A DNA stretch of 64,000 nt, taken from contig NW_020312148.1 of assembly GCF_002999335.1 (NCBI RefSeq), positions 186,001 through 250,000 on the forward strand, given 5' to 3'. Below, piece after piece: positions 35,253 through 48,400 of this stretch (positions are counted from its first letter, which is position 1; each line of letters begins with the position of its first letter). A program made the position numbers and the translations under genes. This stretch comes from Cyclospora cayetanensis. Taxonomy: Eukaryota; Apicomplexa; Conoidasida; Eucoccidiorida; Eimeriidae. The notes under the pieces were generated by a model, which was not told where the DNA came from, did not search any database, and was given only the letters and a program-made list of their open reading frames with translations.

Positions 35253-38219
35253 ATGCTTCAGGAACAGGATACGCCTGCCCCTCTCCAGCCTAACCCCCCC
35301 AAAACAATGGAAGCTCATACCACGGGGGGAACTGGCAGGGTGATCCTGGCCTCAGTGTCGCAGATAATGTACCCAGTTGACTTGGATTTGATCCATCATC
35401 TCTTCTCCAGATACGGGGAAGTCGAAAAGGTCAGCAAGCGCGCAATCAGCACCAGCAGGTAGACTTGAACCGGGAGCTCTGCGCCTTGTCTACCCATATA
35501 TTTATGTATATACACCGCGGCGTGCTGATGCTGAACACAGAGAGCTGTCTTCTGTGCCATTTCATTCGTCAAGCGCTCACTCCTAGTTCAGAGAGCGGGT
35601 GCCGATACACCGCGCGACAAAGGATAGTACGGTCCCCCGCAGCGCCAGGGACGAATGTGTGAAGGGTCTGCCCTCCTGTGTCACAATATATGTATCCAGT
35701 TCTTATCTGTAGAGGTGTATGAAGCGGAGGCGTGAAAAAGTCTTCAATGGCATAGCGCTCAGCGCAGGGCAGACTACGAGAGCATGGCGGTATCCCCAAT
35801 CCACAGATAGCCTGTCAGGGCGTTGGAGGAGGGGGTCATATGAAATGCGCACCCGCTGCTAAAGCGTATGCAGCTCGAGCTCAGATGTGCATGCGGCGTC
35901 TGTGAATCAGCCTTCTTCTTCTGTGTCTGAGTGTGGGGCAACACTCTCGGGGTAATCGGGGTGTCTGGCTGGTCTGCGCACGAAAGCGCCTCCCTCATGG
36001 GGTCTCGAGGTGTCTCGTCTGCATGCCCCGATCTGCAAGACTTTTGATGAGCCATGCGTTTCTGATCGGCGTGCATTGGGAGGTTCTTTGCTTGCTTTGC
36101 TGCCCTGCTTGATTTCCTGCTCTTGTATCGTGCATGCATACACTGCCTGCCCCCCAGGCGCGAACAGATCGCCACGCGGCTCTTGCTGTGTGATGCATCG
36201 CTGAGTTGCAGATTGTGAGCTTCTACAAGACGCCTACTCTCTACCAGGCGCTGGTGCAGTTTGCGCGACCAGAACAAGCGCAAGAAGCCCTCGCCAATCT
36301 CCACAACAGGAATATATACGACGGCTGCAACACGCTGCAGCTTCAAGAATCTCGACTTCCAGAACTGGTCGTCAAGTCGAACTGTGCAAAATCGTGGGAT
36401 TACACGATAAGCGCAGCCGGGCCGGGGGCTTCAAGAGCATCCTTGCTGGAGCATCACCCCCAGCAGCAGCCTCAGCACGCTGTACATCCAGAGATGCATC
36501 ACCATCCACAAGCAGCAGCAAGGGGCATGTTCACGCCATATGGCGGGGTTAGGCCAGTCCCCCATCCCCCCGTCTGCTTCCCTCCTGAGCGTCTGCCTCA
36601 AGAACTGAGAGAAATGGATTTTGACTTTGCCAACCCCTCGCAAACGCCTGTGGTTATCGTCTACAACATTCCCGCGTCTGTCAACATCCAGATGGTCCGT
36701 TAAAGGCCTCCTTGCGCTCGAACGCCACTATTGCTCCCTCCTCACAACTGAGTCTTCTCCTCGTGTCGCAGCAAGCAGTGCAGAAGGATGGCAGTCCACC
36801 CCGCCCTTACCGGGTGGCTCCGTTGGAGAACACCTTGTCTGCCTCCCTCTATGCAGCCCTTGGAGTCTTATAGTGGTGTTGGCGTTGGCTGTGCCAAGAG
36901 TGCTTGTGTGTTTTTCGCCTTCGCCTTCCACTCTCTAGGCTTATCCACGCTCCGTGCTTGCCGTGGCCACCCTCCTTTCCTCCCCTTTGGGGTGGGTAGG
37001 GGGTTGGTGGTTGTGGGTGTTGATTTTTTCCCGGGAGAGATCGTCGTCACACGGCGGGAGGCCCTCATGTGCGTTTTATGCGCCTGCCTCTCCATCCGTG
37101 CAGTTGTTCAATCTGTTTAGTCTCTACGGGATTGTTTTGCGGATCAAGATTCTCAAGGAGCGGCCGGATACTGCCCTCATTCAGTATGCTTTGCCGTTTT
37201 ACGCAACGATTGCGCAGTGCCTTATGATGGTGAGTGGCGTTTTCTGCCGCCTCCTTCCTCCCGCTTCCCCCGAGCAAGAAAAACCTCCAGGGGGGTAACA
37301 TGCATTCTACTCGCCCTTCGCCCCTTTCTGTTCGCGGCTCGCAAGCCATGTTTCTGCTTTCAAAGAAAGGCGCTTGCTGGATGCTTGGTGCAGGGAGCTG
37401 TATGCGAAGGCCAGGCTCTCCAGGTGACCCTCAGCAGAAACAAGGAAGTTCGTCTTCCCTCCTCCGCAGCGACGGCTTCAGGAGACTCTACAGGAGTGGA
37501 AGACGAGAAACGAACTGTTGCTTTCAACATGAAAGATCAGAGATACGGGGTAGGCTCGCTTGCTCTCCGCGCAGAACGAACGAGGGGAGGCCGCGAGAGG
37601 ACATGGGTTGCATGCAGGCGTTCCCTGCCTTTCCCCACGTCTTTTGTGAAACTCGCGGAGGAACTTGCATGCGCTCGTGGCTGCATGCAGGGCGAAGACG
37701 TTGAGAAATACGTCAAGGGAGCATGCAGACCTACCAAGACCGTCTTCGTGGCGAACGTGAATGAGGAAGCGCAAGCGGAGGACGTGGCGGCGCTCTTCAA
37801 GCAGTACGGTCAAGTCTTGAAGATCACGTTCAAGAAGCCGAAGAACGAAACAAGCAGAACAAAGCTCTGCATCATGGAATTCGAATCTGAAGAGAGGGTG
37901 CGACTGCTGCGGAGGGACGCGTTGCTGAATTTGCTCCATTCGAAACACGCACGACATGAGTGTTGAATCTATCGGTGTTGCTCATCAGGGTCACTCGGCT
38001 GCAGCCCAGGAGGGGGTTGAGAGGGGTGGGGTGGGGTCCTCTGCTGTTTCGAGAGTCCATGCAGTGTGTAGGCGGCTTCTCAAGTGTTGTGCTGCTGCAT
38101 TTTGTCGGCGCGTCATTTCTCTCTGCGGCGTGCAGGCATTGAGTGCAGTGATGCATCTGCACAATTTTGAGTTCATGGGGAGGTCCCTAAAGGTCGCCTT
38201 CTCCAAGAGTGTTATTTAA
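35253..38219 (+). CDS. Polypyrimidine-tract-binding (PTB/hnRNP-L) type RNA-binding protein, 6 exons, 410 aa
   Basis: Exons: 35253-35429, 36212-36694, 37104-37229, 37394-37549, 37691-37897, 38136-38219; all five introns are phase 0. Proteins of this family bind CU-rich RNA and act in splicing, mRNA stability or translation. Three RRMs are visible. RRM A (about 25-110) has GRVILASVSQIMYPVDLD, LFSRYGEVEKIVSF, ALVQFARPEQA and NIYDGCNTLQLQ, and is followed by the family's SWDYT block. RRM B (about 205-290) has VVIVYNIPASVN, LFNLFSLYGIVLRIKIL and LQVTLSRNKEV. RRM C (about 330-408) has KTVFVANVNEE, LFKQYGQVLKITF and ends GRSLKVAFSKSVI. These match PTB RRM2, RRM3 and RRM4; no RRM1 equivalent was found, so either it is missing or a 5' exon was overlooked. 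A His/Pro/Gln-rich linker separates RRM A and B. Confidence 0.9.
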
Positions 38220-40205
38220 AGTCTCAATCGCCGCCCCTACACGCAGAGCAGCGGCCGCTGCTGATTACTCCAAGTGCAAGTGTAACGAGTATTGCGGCAA
38301 TGAACAGAAAGACACAGAGAACGCGGAGTGGGAGGCGGGCAGGGGGAACTGAGAGAGGCATGCACCACGGAAAAGGGAGATCGAGGTCCCCGTCGCTTGT
38401 TTCTTACGCTCTTCTTACCCCTCCGAAATCCGCTTCCTTTCACGCGCAGCCTTGCCACCTCCAACCCCTTTAGTAGAGTCTGTGTGCTCTCCATACTGGC
38501 AACTCCCCCTGTGCGTTTATTTTGAGTGTCGCCGCCTCCACATCCCAAGACAGCCCTTCCTTGACTGCACTGCAGTGATATGTCCTTCGCCTCGCGCTGC
38601 GTCTCGCTTCGCCCGTATCATCTACAGAATGCTGGCATGCTCTGTACCGCTTGGCTTGCTTCTTGTGAAGGCGGTCAATATGCTTAGGCAATAAGGGCTT
38701 CACAGAAGGTCCCGTCGCACTGCTACAATGGTAGACATTATAGGGAACTTGGCGGACACGGTTGCTCTCTGACTGCCAATAATACTACGCAAGGCGACGG
38801 GGTTGCTGGGTAGGAAGCGCAGGGGCTGCTGGGCAGGAACAGAGGTCGTTTGGCTAGTGCATGAGGTAAACACAACGCAGAGACCGCGTCTCATCAACAC
38901 CCAGCGCACATACATTCATAAGGCAGAATGGCACGGAGAACGGTGGTGCTCCCCGTTTCAGGCTTTCTTATGGGGAGCTGCTTAACGGCCTCATGCAGCG
39001 GCTGCTCTTATCAGCTAAAACGACCTGGCTAGACACCTCAGGCGAGCAGCCAGGTGCCTTTTAAGGAAGGCCGAGATAGGGGAGCGGTCAATCTTCGCAC
39101 ACGCACACCAGTTGTCCTCCTCTCAACACATTATACCTCTCTCCTGAGATCCAACGCTTCTAGCGCAGTCCAGAAGGTTGCAACAGAGATAACACGGTTT
39201 AAAGGAGAGGGTAGCAGGGGCTGATTGCCTCAGCGTAGCGGGAGCGGAAACGTCGAGAAGCCGGGGGAGCCACGCTTGGACCCCCAGCGGTTCCCCTTCT
39301 TATGGAGGACGATGCCCGAGTGGGCTAAACTCGTGGACATTTTTTACTTTCTTGCTGCTGCCTTATTGTGTACTTGTGGTTGAAGTACACCAGACGATTG
39401 CCATATTCACCGTACGGAGCAGCGCAGTTTTATTCGCAGTGATTTTGTAGCGTTCTGTTCACTGCGTCAAGTTTTAGGTGTCCATACACGTGGGACGTAT
39501 CGACGTTTTTCCCTCGCTCGGGCTGCCCGTGTAACGTATGGAACCTATGGTTTCTATGCACCCGCCGGCCTCAGTATGCTTTCTACAATTTTTGCGTCTG
39601 GTGATGTAGAGTGCTCGAGAGTTTTCGCCGATCGCGGTGCAGGGGTCAAGCGTTCTGCGTGGAGGCGTACACGGGCGGGACAGAAGCTTGCAAACAAGCG
39701 GGAATGCGTGGGAACTGATATACTTGTCTGGTTGGTGGCCACTTTGGGGCAAGAAAAGATCCTAAAGGATCTTGCAGCGGACGAAGCCGATAAACAGGGA
39801 ATTTCGCTGCAAGATAAGATGCGCATAAATTTCAAAAACCGTAGCGACCGCCTGCATGCCCTGCCAGCTGCCCGCCCTTCACTTCTTCGCAAGGTCTACG
39901 GACAGCCTGCAAGAAGAAAAGCAGAAATGAGCATTGCAAGAAGGCAAGTGTAAGCGCGCGAACAGTCCTGCACACGGAGGTACACACCGCCACACAGCAT
40001 TCCTAGTCGACCGCCTGCAAACAAGGGAGGGCGTATGGACTACAACAGAGAGTCCTCCCCATCACCTTTGGCCTCCACCCAGAGAAAGGCCGAGAGGGCG
40101 ATTATAGGGGAAAAGGGGAGAGAGGCGCAGCCTTTGCGGAGTGTCGGAAGGTCGCAACACATGGCATGCCGCCTTCTTCGCCTCCTTCCTTTGCTGCTTC
40201 TCTAG
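38220..40205. other. 2-kb convergent intergenic stretch; one doubtful small ORF
   Basis: It lies between the 3' ends of the PTB-like gene (plus) and the PH-domain gene (minus). An ATG-started open frame at 39576-39953 (plus, 125 aa) has mixed composition, but no motif, no splice context and an overlapping open frame on the other strand; I do not call it a gene. Confidence 0.4.
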
Positions 40206-43041
40206 TCAAGCCGCCCCACGAAACTGCCGAGACATTGTGCCATACCGCAGAATCTTGAGACACGTATAAGCCTTGTCCCTTTCCCGTCTTCCCTCAAAGG
40301 CCAATGTGATTTTGGGGCAGTCCGCCTGTTTTGTCGTGAGCACTGCAGTAGGCACAACGGCAACAGAAAGCAAACCGCAAAGGCACGCCCTCCGGTGGAG
40401 TCCGCATACATTACACCGCAAACCCCCGAGCTGTTGTGTTGCAACTTCCGTTTACGCCAACGCCGCAAGGGGAAAGCGACAACAATCTGGGTGCTACAGG
40501 AGGAAATCTGAATGCCACAAGAGAGAGGTAGCAGGTGATGCTACTCCAGCGGCGGCGAAAGAGAGAGACAGAGACGGAGACAGAGAGAGAGGCATCGCAG
40601 CACGAGGGCGCTCAGTGGGGGGGGTAAGCAGGGTCCAAGAGTCCGCAAGCAAAAGATATATTCGAAAAGGAGAACTGCGAAAGGTGGCAGCCAGGGAGAG
40701 TCCATTAGGAGCCAAACAAGGCCGCGTCTCTCAACTAACCGAGGGCAGATTCCAGGTCTACAGAAAGGGGTGCTTGTGGATTCTTCTCCCCATTGTAGAA
40801 GTCTTCTGCTTTAAACGCTCCCGTAAGACTGCCGACTGCAAAATGAGCCGATGGCACTTGCGCCTCCTCGAAAGAATCAATGGATATGTCCTACAGGAAA
40901 AAAAAGTGGTGGCCAAAAAGGCGCACACCGTTAGAAAAGAGGCAAAGCTCCTGTCACGCAGGGCTCTGCCCGGCGGACATACATCAGAGGGCGTCTGTCG
41001 TTGCTTCGACAAAAACAAGAAAACAAGTAAACACCAGGTCTACTCAGCGGCGAAGAGCCGTCAGAGAAAGGGCAGTGTGTTTTGTGTAAGGGGGCCAGGA
41101 TGTGTGTGTGGGCACCAGCAAGTGTCTGTCCATCGAGAACGTAGCGGCCGCACTTAGGTCTGCGGAGGGCAGAGCACTTAACACACAAGCGAAAGGGTGT
41201 AGCTAGCGAGCTGTTCTTCCTCCTTTGCCCAGACAACTTGTGGAGGTGAGAGGAGACGCAAAAGAAGGCAGCCTGCCCCCAGCATGGCAAACCGGGTGTC
41301 GTCATCGCGCATCGCGCGGGAGGTGCTTGTCTACAAAGCCCCACCCCGGTCTGCATCGACAATTGTGAGTCCGAATCCTGCAACAGCTTCCCTTGCGAAC
41401 TCCTTAACGAGGGCCTGCAGCCTTCGTTTCTCTTCTTCCTGAGGTTTGGCACGCCAGAACAAGCAGCTCTGCCGCAAAGGGGAGGTGCAGGCCTCTTAAA
41501 CAAGCAGATCTATATATATGCATGCATGCCTATTTGAATCACGGCATTAGTCAAGGAAGCGTGGGTGCACTGGTTTCTAGAGACTCCGGCGAGCGCAAAG
41601 TGGCTCGCTCCCAAGCCTTTCGGGAGGGATGGCCTGTCCGCATGCAGCTTCGCTGCATCGAGGGTGGTTTGGCTGTGTTCCCTATCTGCGAGCACTCTTG
41701 CAAAAACGTGATGCCGGACTGCTACACCTGCGCAGCTAAACGCCTAAGTAGTAGCGCGTTTGCAGACCTTCTCTTCGGGAGACATGTCGCTCAGGCGTGT
41801 GACTGCAGTGCTGCTGCGGTGTATAATCGACTGCTTTGGAGCAGACAGCGGAGGCCGCTGTTGTGGCTGCCGCTGCTGCTGCTGCTGAACCGCTGCCGCA
41901 GCAACTGGGGGTGAGGACATCTCCTTTGCAGGAGGCTTTGGTTGGTGGCTGTGCTGCTTCTGCTGGTGCGGCTGCTTTTCTTGCTTGGAAGAAGACCTCC
42001 TCGCAAGCGGCTCCTGGGGAGACACATAGGCCCCCGAGGTAGACTTCCTGCTGGAAAAGCTTTGCATGCCTCTGTACGATTCACTTGCTTGCTTGTCGAT
42101 TTCGGGAGAAGACAAGCCGAGCGCTGCTGGCCGCTGGAAGGAGCCGCAGGGGCTTCCGCCGCTGCGGGAAAGAGAGCTGCCTTGCCTGCTGCGAAATACT
42201 TTGCTTCCGTCTCTGCAGCGGCGCATGTTTTCTTCCAGCCTGTAGACTTCTGAACTAACTCTACTCTTGAAGGCAGGTGGAGGGCTGCGTCCTGCTGAGA
42301 CCACGCGAAAATGAGCACGCATAGAGGTCACCACAAAAGACTGCACGGCCGAGCGATTCTCGGAAAAGTTGTCGTTTAGAGCAAGACAGAACTGGAGTGC
42401 AGGGATACAGTGGCAAAATATGCAGACAAACAGATACGCACAGAGTATTTCAGATAGAAGGGAAGCGACTGATAGTGCAGGAAGCAGCAGGGGGAGCACA
42501 CACGACAGAAAATGGGCGTCAAGGGACGAAAAGCCTATCAAGACTGTGATGGGGCGTCTCTAAATTGCAGCAGCAATTCTTTAAATGAGTATCGCAGGAG
42601 ACTTAGCACGCCTTCGAAGAACGCAATACCAATTAAATTCAGACAGACAGACAAACAAACAGACAGGCACACACCCTTAGCTAGACTGGGGGCGCCCGCA
42701 TCGTCGCTTTCAAAGTCCAGCAAATCATCATCTGAAGATAGCAGAAGCACACGAAGCAATTTCTTAGGTGTTCAAAGGCGCACTGCTCATGGATGTTCGG
42801 TCGGGCGATATCGATTATTTTTTACTATAATGATACAAGCATAGAAAGAGGGGTCTACGCCTCTGTGTGCTTTGCGCTCTATGCGTGTATCTGCCTCCCA
42901 ACTAGCGCATGCAAGAACCATGAGCTCAAGAAGGGTCAAGCTGTCAGACATACCGGATAAGCCAACGTGCGCCGCAATTCGATCGTACGGCGCCACACCC
43001 AAATCGGCTTCCTCAGTACAGCAGAAGTGACACAGGTCCAT
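40206..43041 (-). CDS. Protein with C-terminal PH-like domain resembling apicomplexan ISP proteins, 7 exons, 398 aa
   Basis: Exons (minus): 43041-42954, 42731-42673, 42391-41768, 41438-41345, 41159-41116, 40890-40740, 40342-40206; phases agree throughout. The C-terminal 135 residues (EEEKRRLQALVKEFAREAV, GLTIVDADR, AAATFSMDRHLL, KITLAFEGRRERDKAYTC, LKILRY) follow the pattern of the PH-like fold of IMC sub-compartment (ISP) proteins of coccidia, judged from memory of that family. The middle (exon 3) is Ser/Gln/Pro-rich and disordered. The N-terminus has Cys4, Cys7 and Cys8, possible palmitoylation sites as in ISPs, but no Gly2 for myristoylation. DDDLLDFE in exon 2 resembles a clathrin box. 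The last four exons are firm; the exon 2 donor (GTGTGC, or GTGTGT two bases earlier) and the exon 3 start are less so. The inner membrane complex is a plausible site. Confidence 0.6.
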
Positions 43042-45486
43042 CTTCTTGAGCAGCGTGTGTTGCTTGCTGAAAGAATGAGTATGAATCGCCTTCGGAGGTC
43101 AAGGGCTCAGGTATTGGAATAAAGCTCGTCGTGAATACACTTTTCAAAGGGGATACACTTCCTTTCCTTGATGGCAGACTGCCCAGGTGCCTTTATCGTC
43201 AATCCGGCAAAGAGGCGGCGGCAAGGACTGCAAAGGACAGCATTATTCCCTAGTTATGGGTTGACCGCATGGTGGGTACGGAACTGGTTTGCGCTCTGTT
43301 GTGGCTTCACTGGAAACCGATTCCTCGAAGAGCAGTTCGGTAGCACTTGTTCTTGGCGACCTCTCTGCAGGCCAAAGAGACAAAAAGCAAAGACTTCAGC
43401 AGGTGGGTATACAGAGGAACCCAAATGAGAGACGAAAAAGACACACACAGCCGAAAAGTACAATGTTCCCAACCGCCGCCAATGCTCCCTGCTCACCCAA
43501 GTGCACGAGGTGAATACGAGACCTCATCGGAGAAGGCTCTCTTCCCTGAGCTTTTTCTGCAAATTCCGGCAATTCAGGCATAAAAATGTTAAGGGTTGCC
43601 AATAAAAATAGTTTGCATGCAGAAAACGCAAAGAAAAGCCACTAGCTCGCGCTGTTTGTCCGCCCTTGGGCCGCCGAGAGGGCGAGCAGCTGCTGCGTAC
43701 AGGTTAGCATGACCACCGGAAATCAATGAGTACCGCGAAGATGGCGTGTGGTACAAATATTAAAACGCCTAAAAGTGACTGGGTCCTTGTAAACATTACT
43801 GCATATAGAGGATACTAGGCAGAAAAGGGGAGTGAAACTAACGTCGCGGTGTGTATGAGCCCTCAGCTGTCGATACACGCTAAACCTGCGGTGAAGGGCC
43901 TCTGATTCCGGAGGAGATGTAGGTTTTTTTGCAAATTGCATAAAGAAAGTTTTAGTCGGAACTTTCACTCCCTTGGCTCTTCTCAATGCACTACCCGAGC
44001 AACGCACTGTACTGAACTGCAGATCCCGCTGCCGCCGTCGAGCACGTAACGAGGCGCGCGGAAATTACCAGACTTCACGTTTGTAACTGCCGTACAGCTC
44101 GCATCAGCAAAGAACTATCAAAGTGAGGGCTAGTGATTGAGTACCATGGAGCTACTGAATTCCGTAAACCTACTTAGGCTCTGGGTCGTAAACACACTTG
44201 AGCAAAGTCCAATCACTTCGCCTGGCTGCAGCAACCAAGTTTCACATGTTGCAATTTGGTGTGGTAGCCCAGAGGGCGAGCCCCGAGGTAAAAGCTCGCC
44301 CTCTATCGATTTTGAAACGCAATCTTTTTAACTTGCAAAGCACCTACTTAGGGGGCCTCCGTATGGAAACCTGTGGTCCAACAAACGCATCAAAACTCAA
44401 GAGAAGGCTATTAGACACCACTTGAGAGAAAATTCTTTACCTTTTGCCTGCCCGCGCCCGACACAATTCCAGCATGTGGGGAAGGTAACATACCGGTGGC
44501 GCGCTGCTGCACCATCGGAAAACTCCATCTTTTCACACCCAGCAACACGCCGCAAGTTAGTGCCTTGGCACAAAGCCTTCATCCTTATAGTTTCTGACTC
44601 AGCAGCGCTACTCTATAGCATTTGGCTTCTCCAAATTATGAGCCATAAATGGTAAAGTAAGAAGGCCCAACATGCAGCCTGTCGCCTGCTGTAAGCCCAA
44701 CTCAAAACCCAGTGACGGTAATCCCTTTAGTCGGGCATCCTCAGACAGCTGATAGCGTTTGTTGGAGGCCTCTTATCCGTTTGATAAAGCTTCAAGGTAC
44801 TGTTTGTGGCTAGCGCCAGAAGACTGGCCAAACGAAGAGGAAATAGAGGGGGGACCAGGCAACAGACAGAAAAAAACGCTCAGCAGGAGATTTTCCTGCT
44901 TCGTTCTTGCAATGTGACGGTTAGTGTTGAGCATCAAACAGGGAGACAGTGCAGTAGAGCGCGAACAGGAACGGTATGAAAGGAAGAGGTGGAACTGTGC
45001 AGAACAGACAACGAAGGCCGTTGAAACGGAGAGAAAGACGCGTGCAAAACTGTGTCTCTGTACAGAGAGAGAGAGGACATTGGAAAAGAGAGTGGCGGGC
45101 TAGAGATGGAAAGAAGGAAATAAAGAAAGAAGTATCCCTCCGCCCACTTTGTCGTCTTTCGTGCCTCTGCCCCTTTGGCAATCGTGCTGCGTTCTTGAGG
45201 TCCTCTTCGGACAGCGACAGCATACAGAAACACTTGCAGACACCGAGTGCAAAAAGACGTGCCCACCACGGATTTTTTTCTACCCTTCTCTGCTTTCTGC
45301 AGCCTCTCTCATATCCTTTCTCCGTTTCTCGGATCCCGCTCAACAAGCGTCCGTCAAGAACATCTTGCGTGCAGGCCCCCTCGTTTCGCTTCGCCATCTG
45401 TTCTTGCATCCTTCCTCCTACAACGATTTTTTTGCAGCGCGCGGATCGCTGCAGAATTGTTCCCGCAGTTTCCACTTACGAAGCCC
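43042..45486. other. 2.4-kb intergenic stretch
   Basis: Upstream of the PH-domain gene and downstream of the polyol dehydrogenase gene, both on the minus strand. Only short unrelated open frames are present. The one structured element I see is the inverted repeat at 44271-44304. Confidence 0.5.
44271..44304. repeat. Perfect 11-bp inverted repeat (hairpin)
   Basis: AGAGGGCGAGC at 44271-44281 is complementary to GCTCGCCCTCT at 44294-44304, with a 12-base loop. No T-run follows directly, and no tRNA or snRNA signature surrounds it. It could be a structured RNA element or chance. Confidence 0.6.
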
Positions 45487-48400
45487 TCAGGCGGCCTCGT
45501 TGTGCTCCTGCAATCGATCTGTGTCTGCACTCTCTTTGTCTGTGTAGTAGTGCTCCTGTTTATCGTCAACTGGCTGCCCTGGAATCCCCGAGCTTTCACT
45601 AAGAAGCCGTCGTGCTCCCCCCCTCTGCCCGCTAAACTCTACAAATCTCATCCAGGACGGTTCTTTGTGGAAGCACGCTTCCAACAACGCCTCTAAGGGG
45701 CCCCCCACGTCGAGTGTCTCTGCAACGCCTCTCTGTGAAAGGGCAGCCACAGCCATTGTTACCCAGCGGGTAAGGACTGACGCTAGGGCGTCTGGCAAGC
45801 CATATACCGTGCTGCAAGCACATCACCGGAGAAAGGAAAGAGCTGCTACACACACAAAGGCAAAGAGACGGGAAACGGCAGGAGAGGCGGGAGCAGAGGC
45901 AAGGCACAGATGACGGCAGAGTAAAAGGTTGCTCTCGAGAGCCACAGAGAGGAAAAGACACACAGAATTGCCCATGTCTGCACACTGCCCCGCTTGCTTC
46001 TCCCTTTTCCCCACCCCCTCCTTCCTCCAGAAGTCCAGACATCAAGAGGCTACAAACATACAAACTCCAGAAGCGAAGCAAGCAGAAACATGTAGAGTTG
46101 GGTAGATATTTACACGTGCAGGCAAGCATGCGCGTCAAGACGAAGGGCATATCCTTCGCCGGTGTTGAAAACGTATTTACCCACACACACACACAGTCTC
46201 TAAAGCTCTTCATGCCCCTCCTCAGTCCTCCCCGAAGTTTCCGTTTCTGACTACCGCTGCACAGCCGCCTCTCTGCCACGTGCCGCTCAACTGCCCTCCA
46301 GCAATTGTCTACTCAGTCGCACAGGGAAGCCCAGCAGAGAGACCTACAAGCTGGACGCGAGAACAATTCCACGCCTTACTGGAGAAAAGATGCCACTGGT
46401 GAAACACAGAAAGGCTGTCTTAGAGCCTCGCACGCGAATCCGCGCAAAACATTTGTCTGAGTGGCAGCACGCATACACAAATCGCAGACTCCGCAAAACA
46501 TCGACATCTAACAGCAGGGACTGCTTCACGGGCGAACCGCGAAGAAAAAAAGAAGGAAAAACATCAGATACAGCACATGGAGAACAAGGGAACTCCCTAG
46601 CCTCCCCGCCGCTGCGAGAGGCTGAGTGCAAAGGGAATCGACAGACAGACAGACAAACAAAAACCCAAACAAACAAACACACATACACACAAGGAGGCGA
46701 CAACCGGAAGAGGGAAAGGCAGTTTCAATGTGAAGGATTTTTAGGATCGTGACAAAGGCGCGAACGCCTCCACGAGCGGAAGCAGACGTAGCAGAGATGA
46801 CAGATGGGGGTGTCTGTCTTTGAAAAGGAAAGAGACGGAGCATGCGCGCGCGGCAGTTGCCTCGCCGATGTCTCCAGCGAAAGCCCAGCATACGCGGCTG
46901 ACTGAAGCTAAGAAAAAAACAGCCCTCATGAAGGCATTTCAACTTGCACGAAAGAAAGGCAGAGCAGCAAGTGCTTTTTTGCGTCCCCACGACAAAGCTC
47001 CTGCGCACTTTGGGGTCAGACGGTTCGATCTTGATGCCATCCACCTGATCCGTTGCGAAGTAGACGATCCACGCGGCTAAGGCGAGGGAGATCTTGGCAA
47101 CACCCTTGTGCTGCTCTAGCAGCTGACAGATGGACGAACGTGTGGTGCTGTAAAACTTGCTGCTGCCATCCTGGGCGACGCGCTGCAGCTCGTCCTTCAC
47201 GAAAGCGTTTCCAAAGCGCTCTACAACCCTCTCTTTGTACCTGCGTCGAAAAAAACACAGCTCGCGAGACACCACCCACCCACCTACCTACCAGATGCAG
47301 AGGCGAGCCTTGTTCCCCGACTCTCCGCTTCGCAGGAGCAGCCCTGTGCCTTGCCATGCCTCAAAAGGCAGACGCGGAGAAGTCATGCAAAGACGCAAAA
47401 CGTAGATCAAGCCTCGAGCAATGCAGGAGGCTTTGTTGCCGGGGTGTATTTATTGTCGATGCCTCAGTTCTTTTGGGTTCGCCCTCTGGCGTAAAGCGCT
47501 TTCTCCGGCTTTGTCGTGTTTTCAAGCGCTGTTTCCAGCTGCATGCATTGTGCCCAGAGATGCGCGCTTGACGAAAGACAAAGCAGACAGCAGCCGCTTC
47601 CTACGCTGGAAGGACGACCTCACCGCTCAATGTCGACCTTGAGATCCTTAAGACACGGAGTCGCTTCATCCATGTAGCTCCTCAAGAATCCACTGATCCT
47701 GAAGCAAGCGGAGAAAGCGGCAGGTGGGAGGGGGGGTGGCTGCCTATACCACACTGGGGAGTCCATCTACCAAGCAGCTCCCCAAGGCAGTCGAAAGATA
47801 GAGAGATAGAGAGAGAGAGAAGGAGAGAGATAGAGAGAGATATATATAGAGAACGAGAGAGATAGAGAGATATATATATAGAGAACGAGAGAGATAGACA
47901 GCGACAGAGGTAGGGAGAGATAGAGAGCGATAGAGGCAGAGAGAGAGAGAGAAAGAGAGAGAGATAGAGATAGAGATAGAGAAAGAGAGAGCTACAGAGA
48001 GAAAGAGATAGAGAGCGATAGAGGCAGAGAGAAAGAGAGAGGTACAGACAGAAGCAGAGAGAGAGAGGCAGAGAGAAGGAGAGAGGCAGAGAAAGAGAGG
48101 CGCAGAGAAAGAGAGGGGCAGATAGAGAGAGAAGCAGAGAGAACGAGAGAAAGAGAGAGAGAGAGAGAGACGCAAAGAGAAAGAGAGAGAGAGAGAGAGA
48201 AGCAGACTGAGAGAGAGGCAGACTGAGAGAGAGGCAGAGAGAGAGAGATAGAGAGACAGAGAGACAGGCAGAAAGAAAGGGATAGATAGAGGCAGAGAGA
48301 CAGAGAGACAGGCAGAAAGAAAGAGATAGATAGAGGCAGACTTAGAGAGAGGCAGAGAGAAGGACACAGCGAGAGAGCGAGACAGAAAGACAAAGCGAGA

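Noticed and set aside
35455..35490. Possible tRNA T-arm (GGTTCAAGTCT on the minus strand)
   Set aside because: The flanking bases do not pair as a T stem and no A box or acceptor stem is present.
40273..41157. 294-codon plus-strand frame rich in Lys and Arg
   Set aside because: It overlaps three exons of the minus-strand PH-domain gene, which have motif and phase support; its basic composition mirrors that gene's sequence.
41744..42541. Full 265-codon frame with a hydrophobic N-terminus as a signal-peptide protein
   Set aside because: The hydrophobic part lies upstream of the splice acceptor at 42391 and is intronic in the model that joins all exons in phase.
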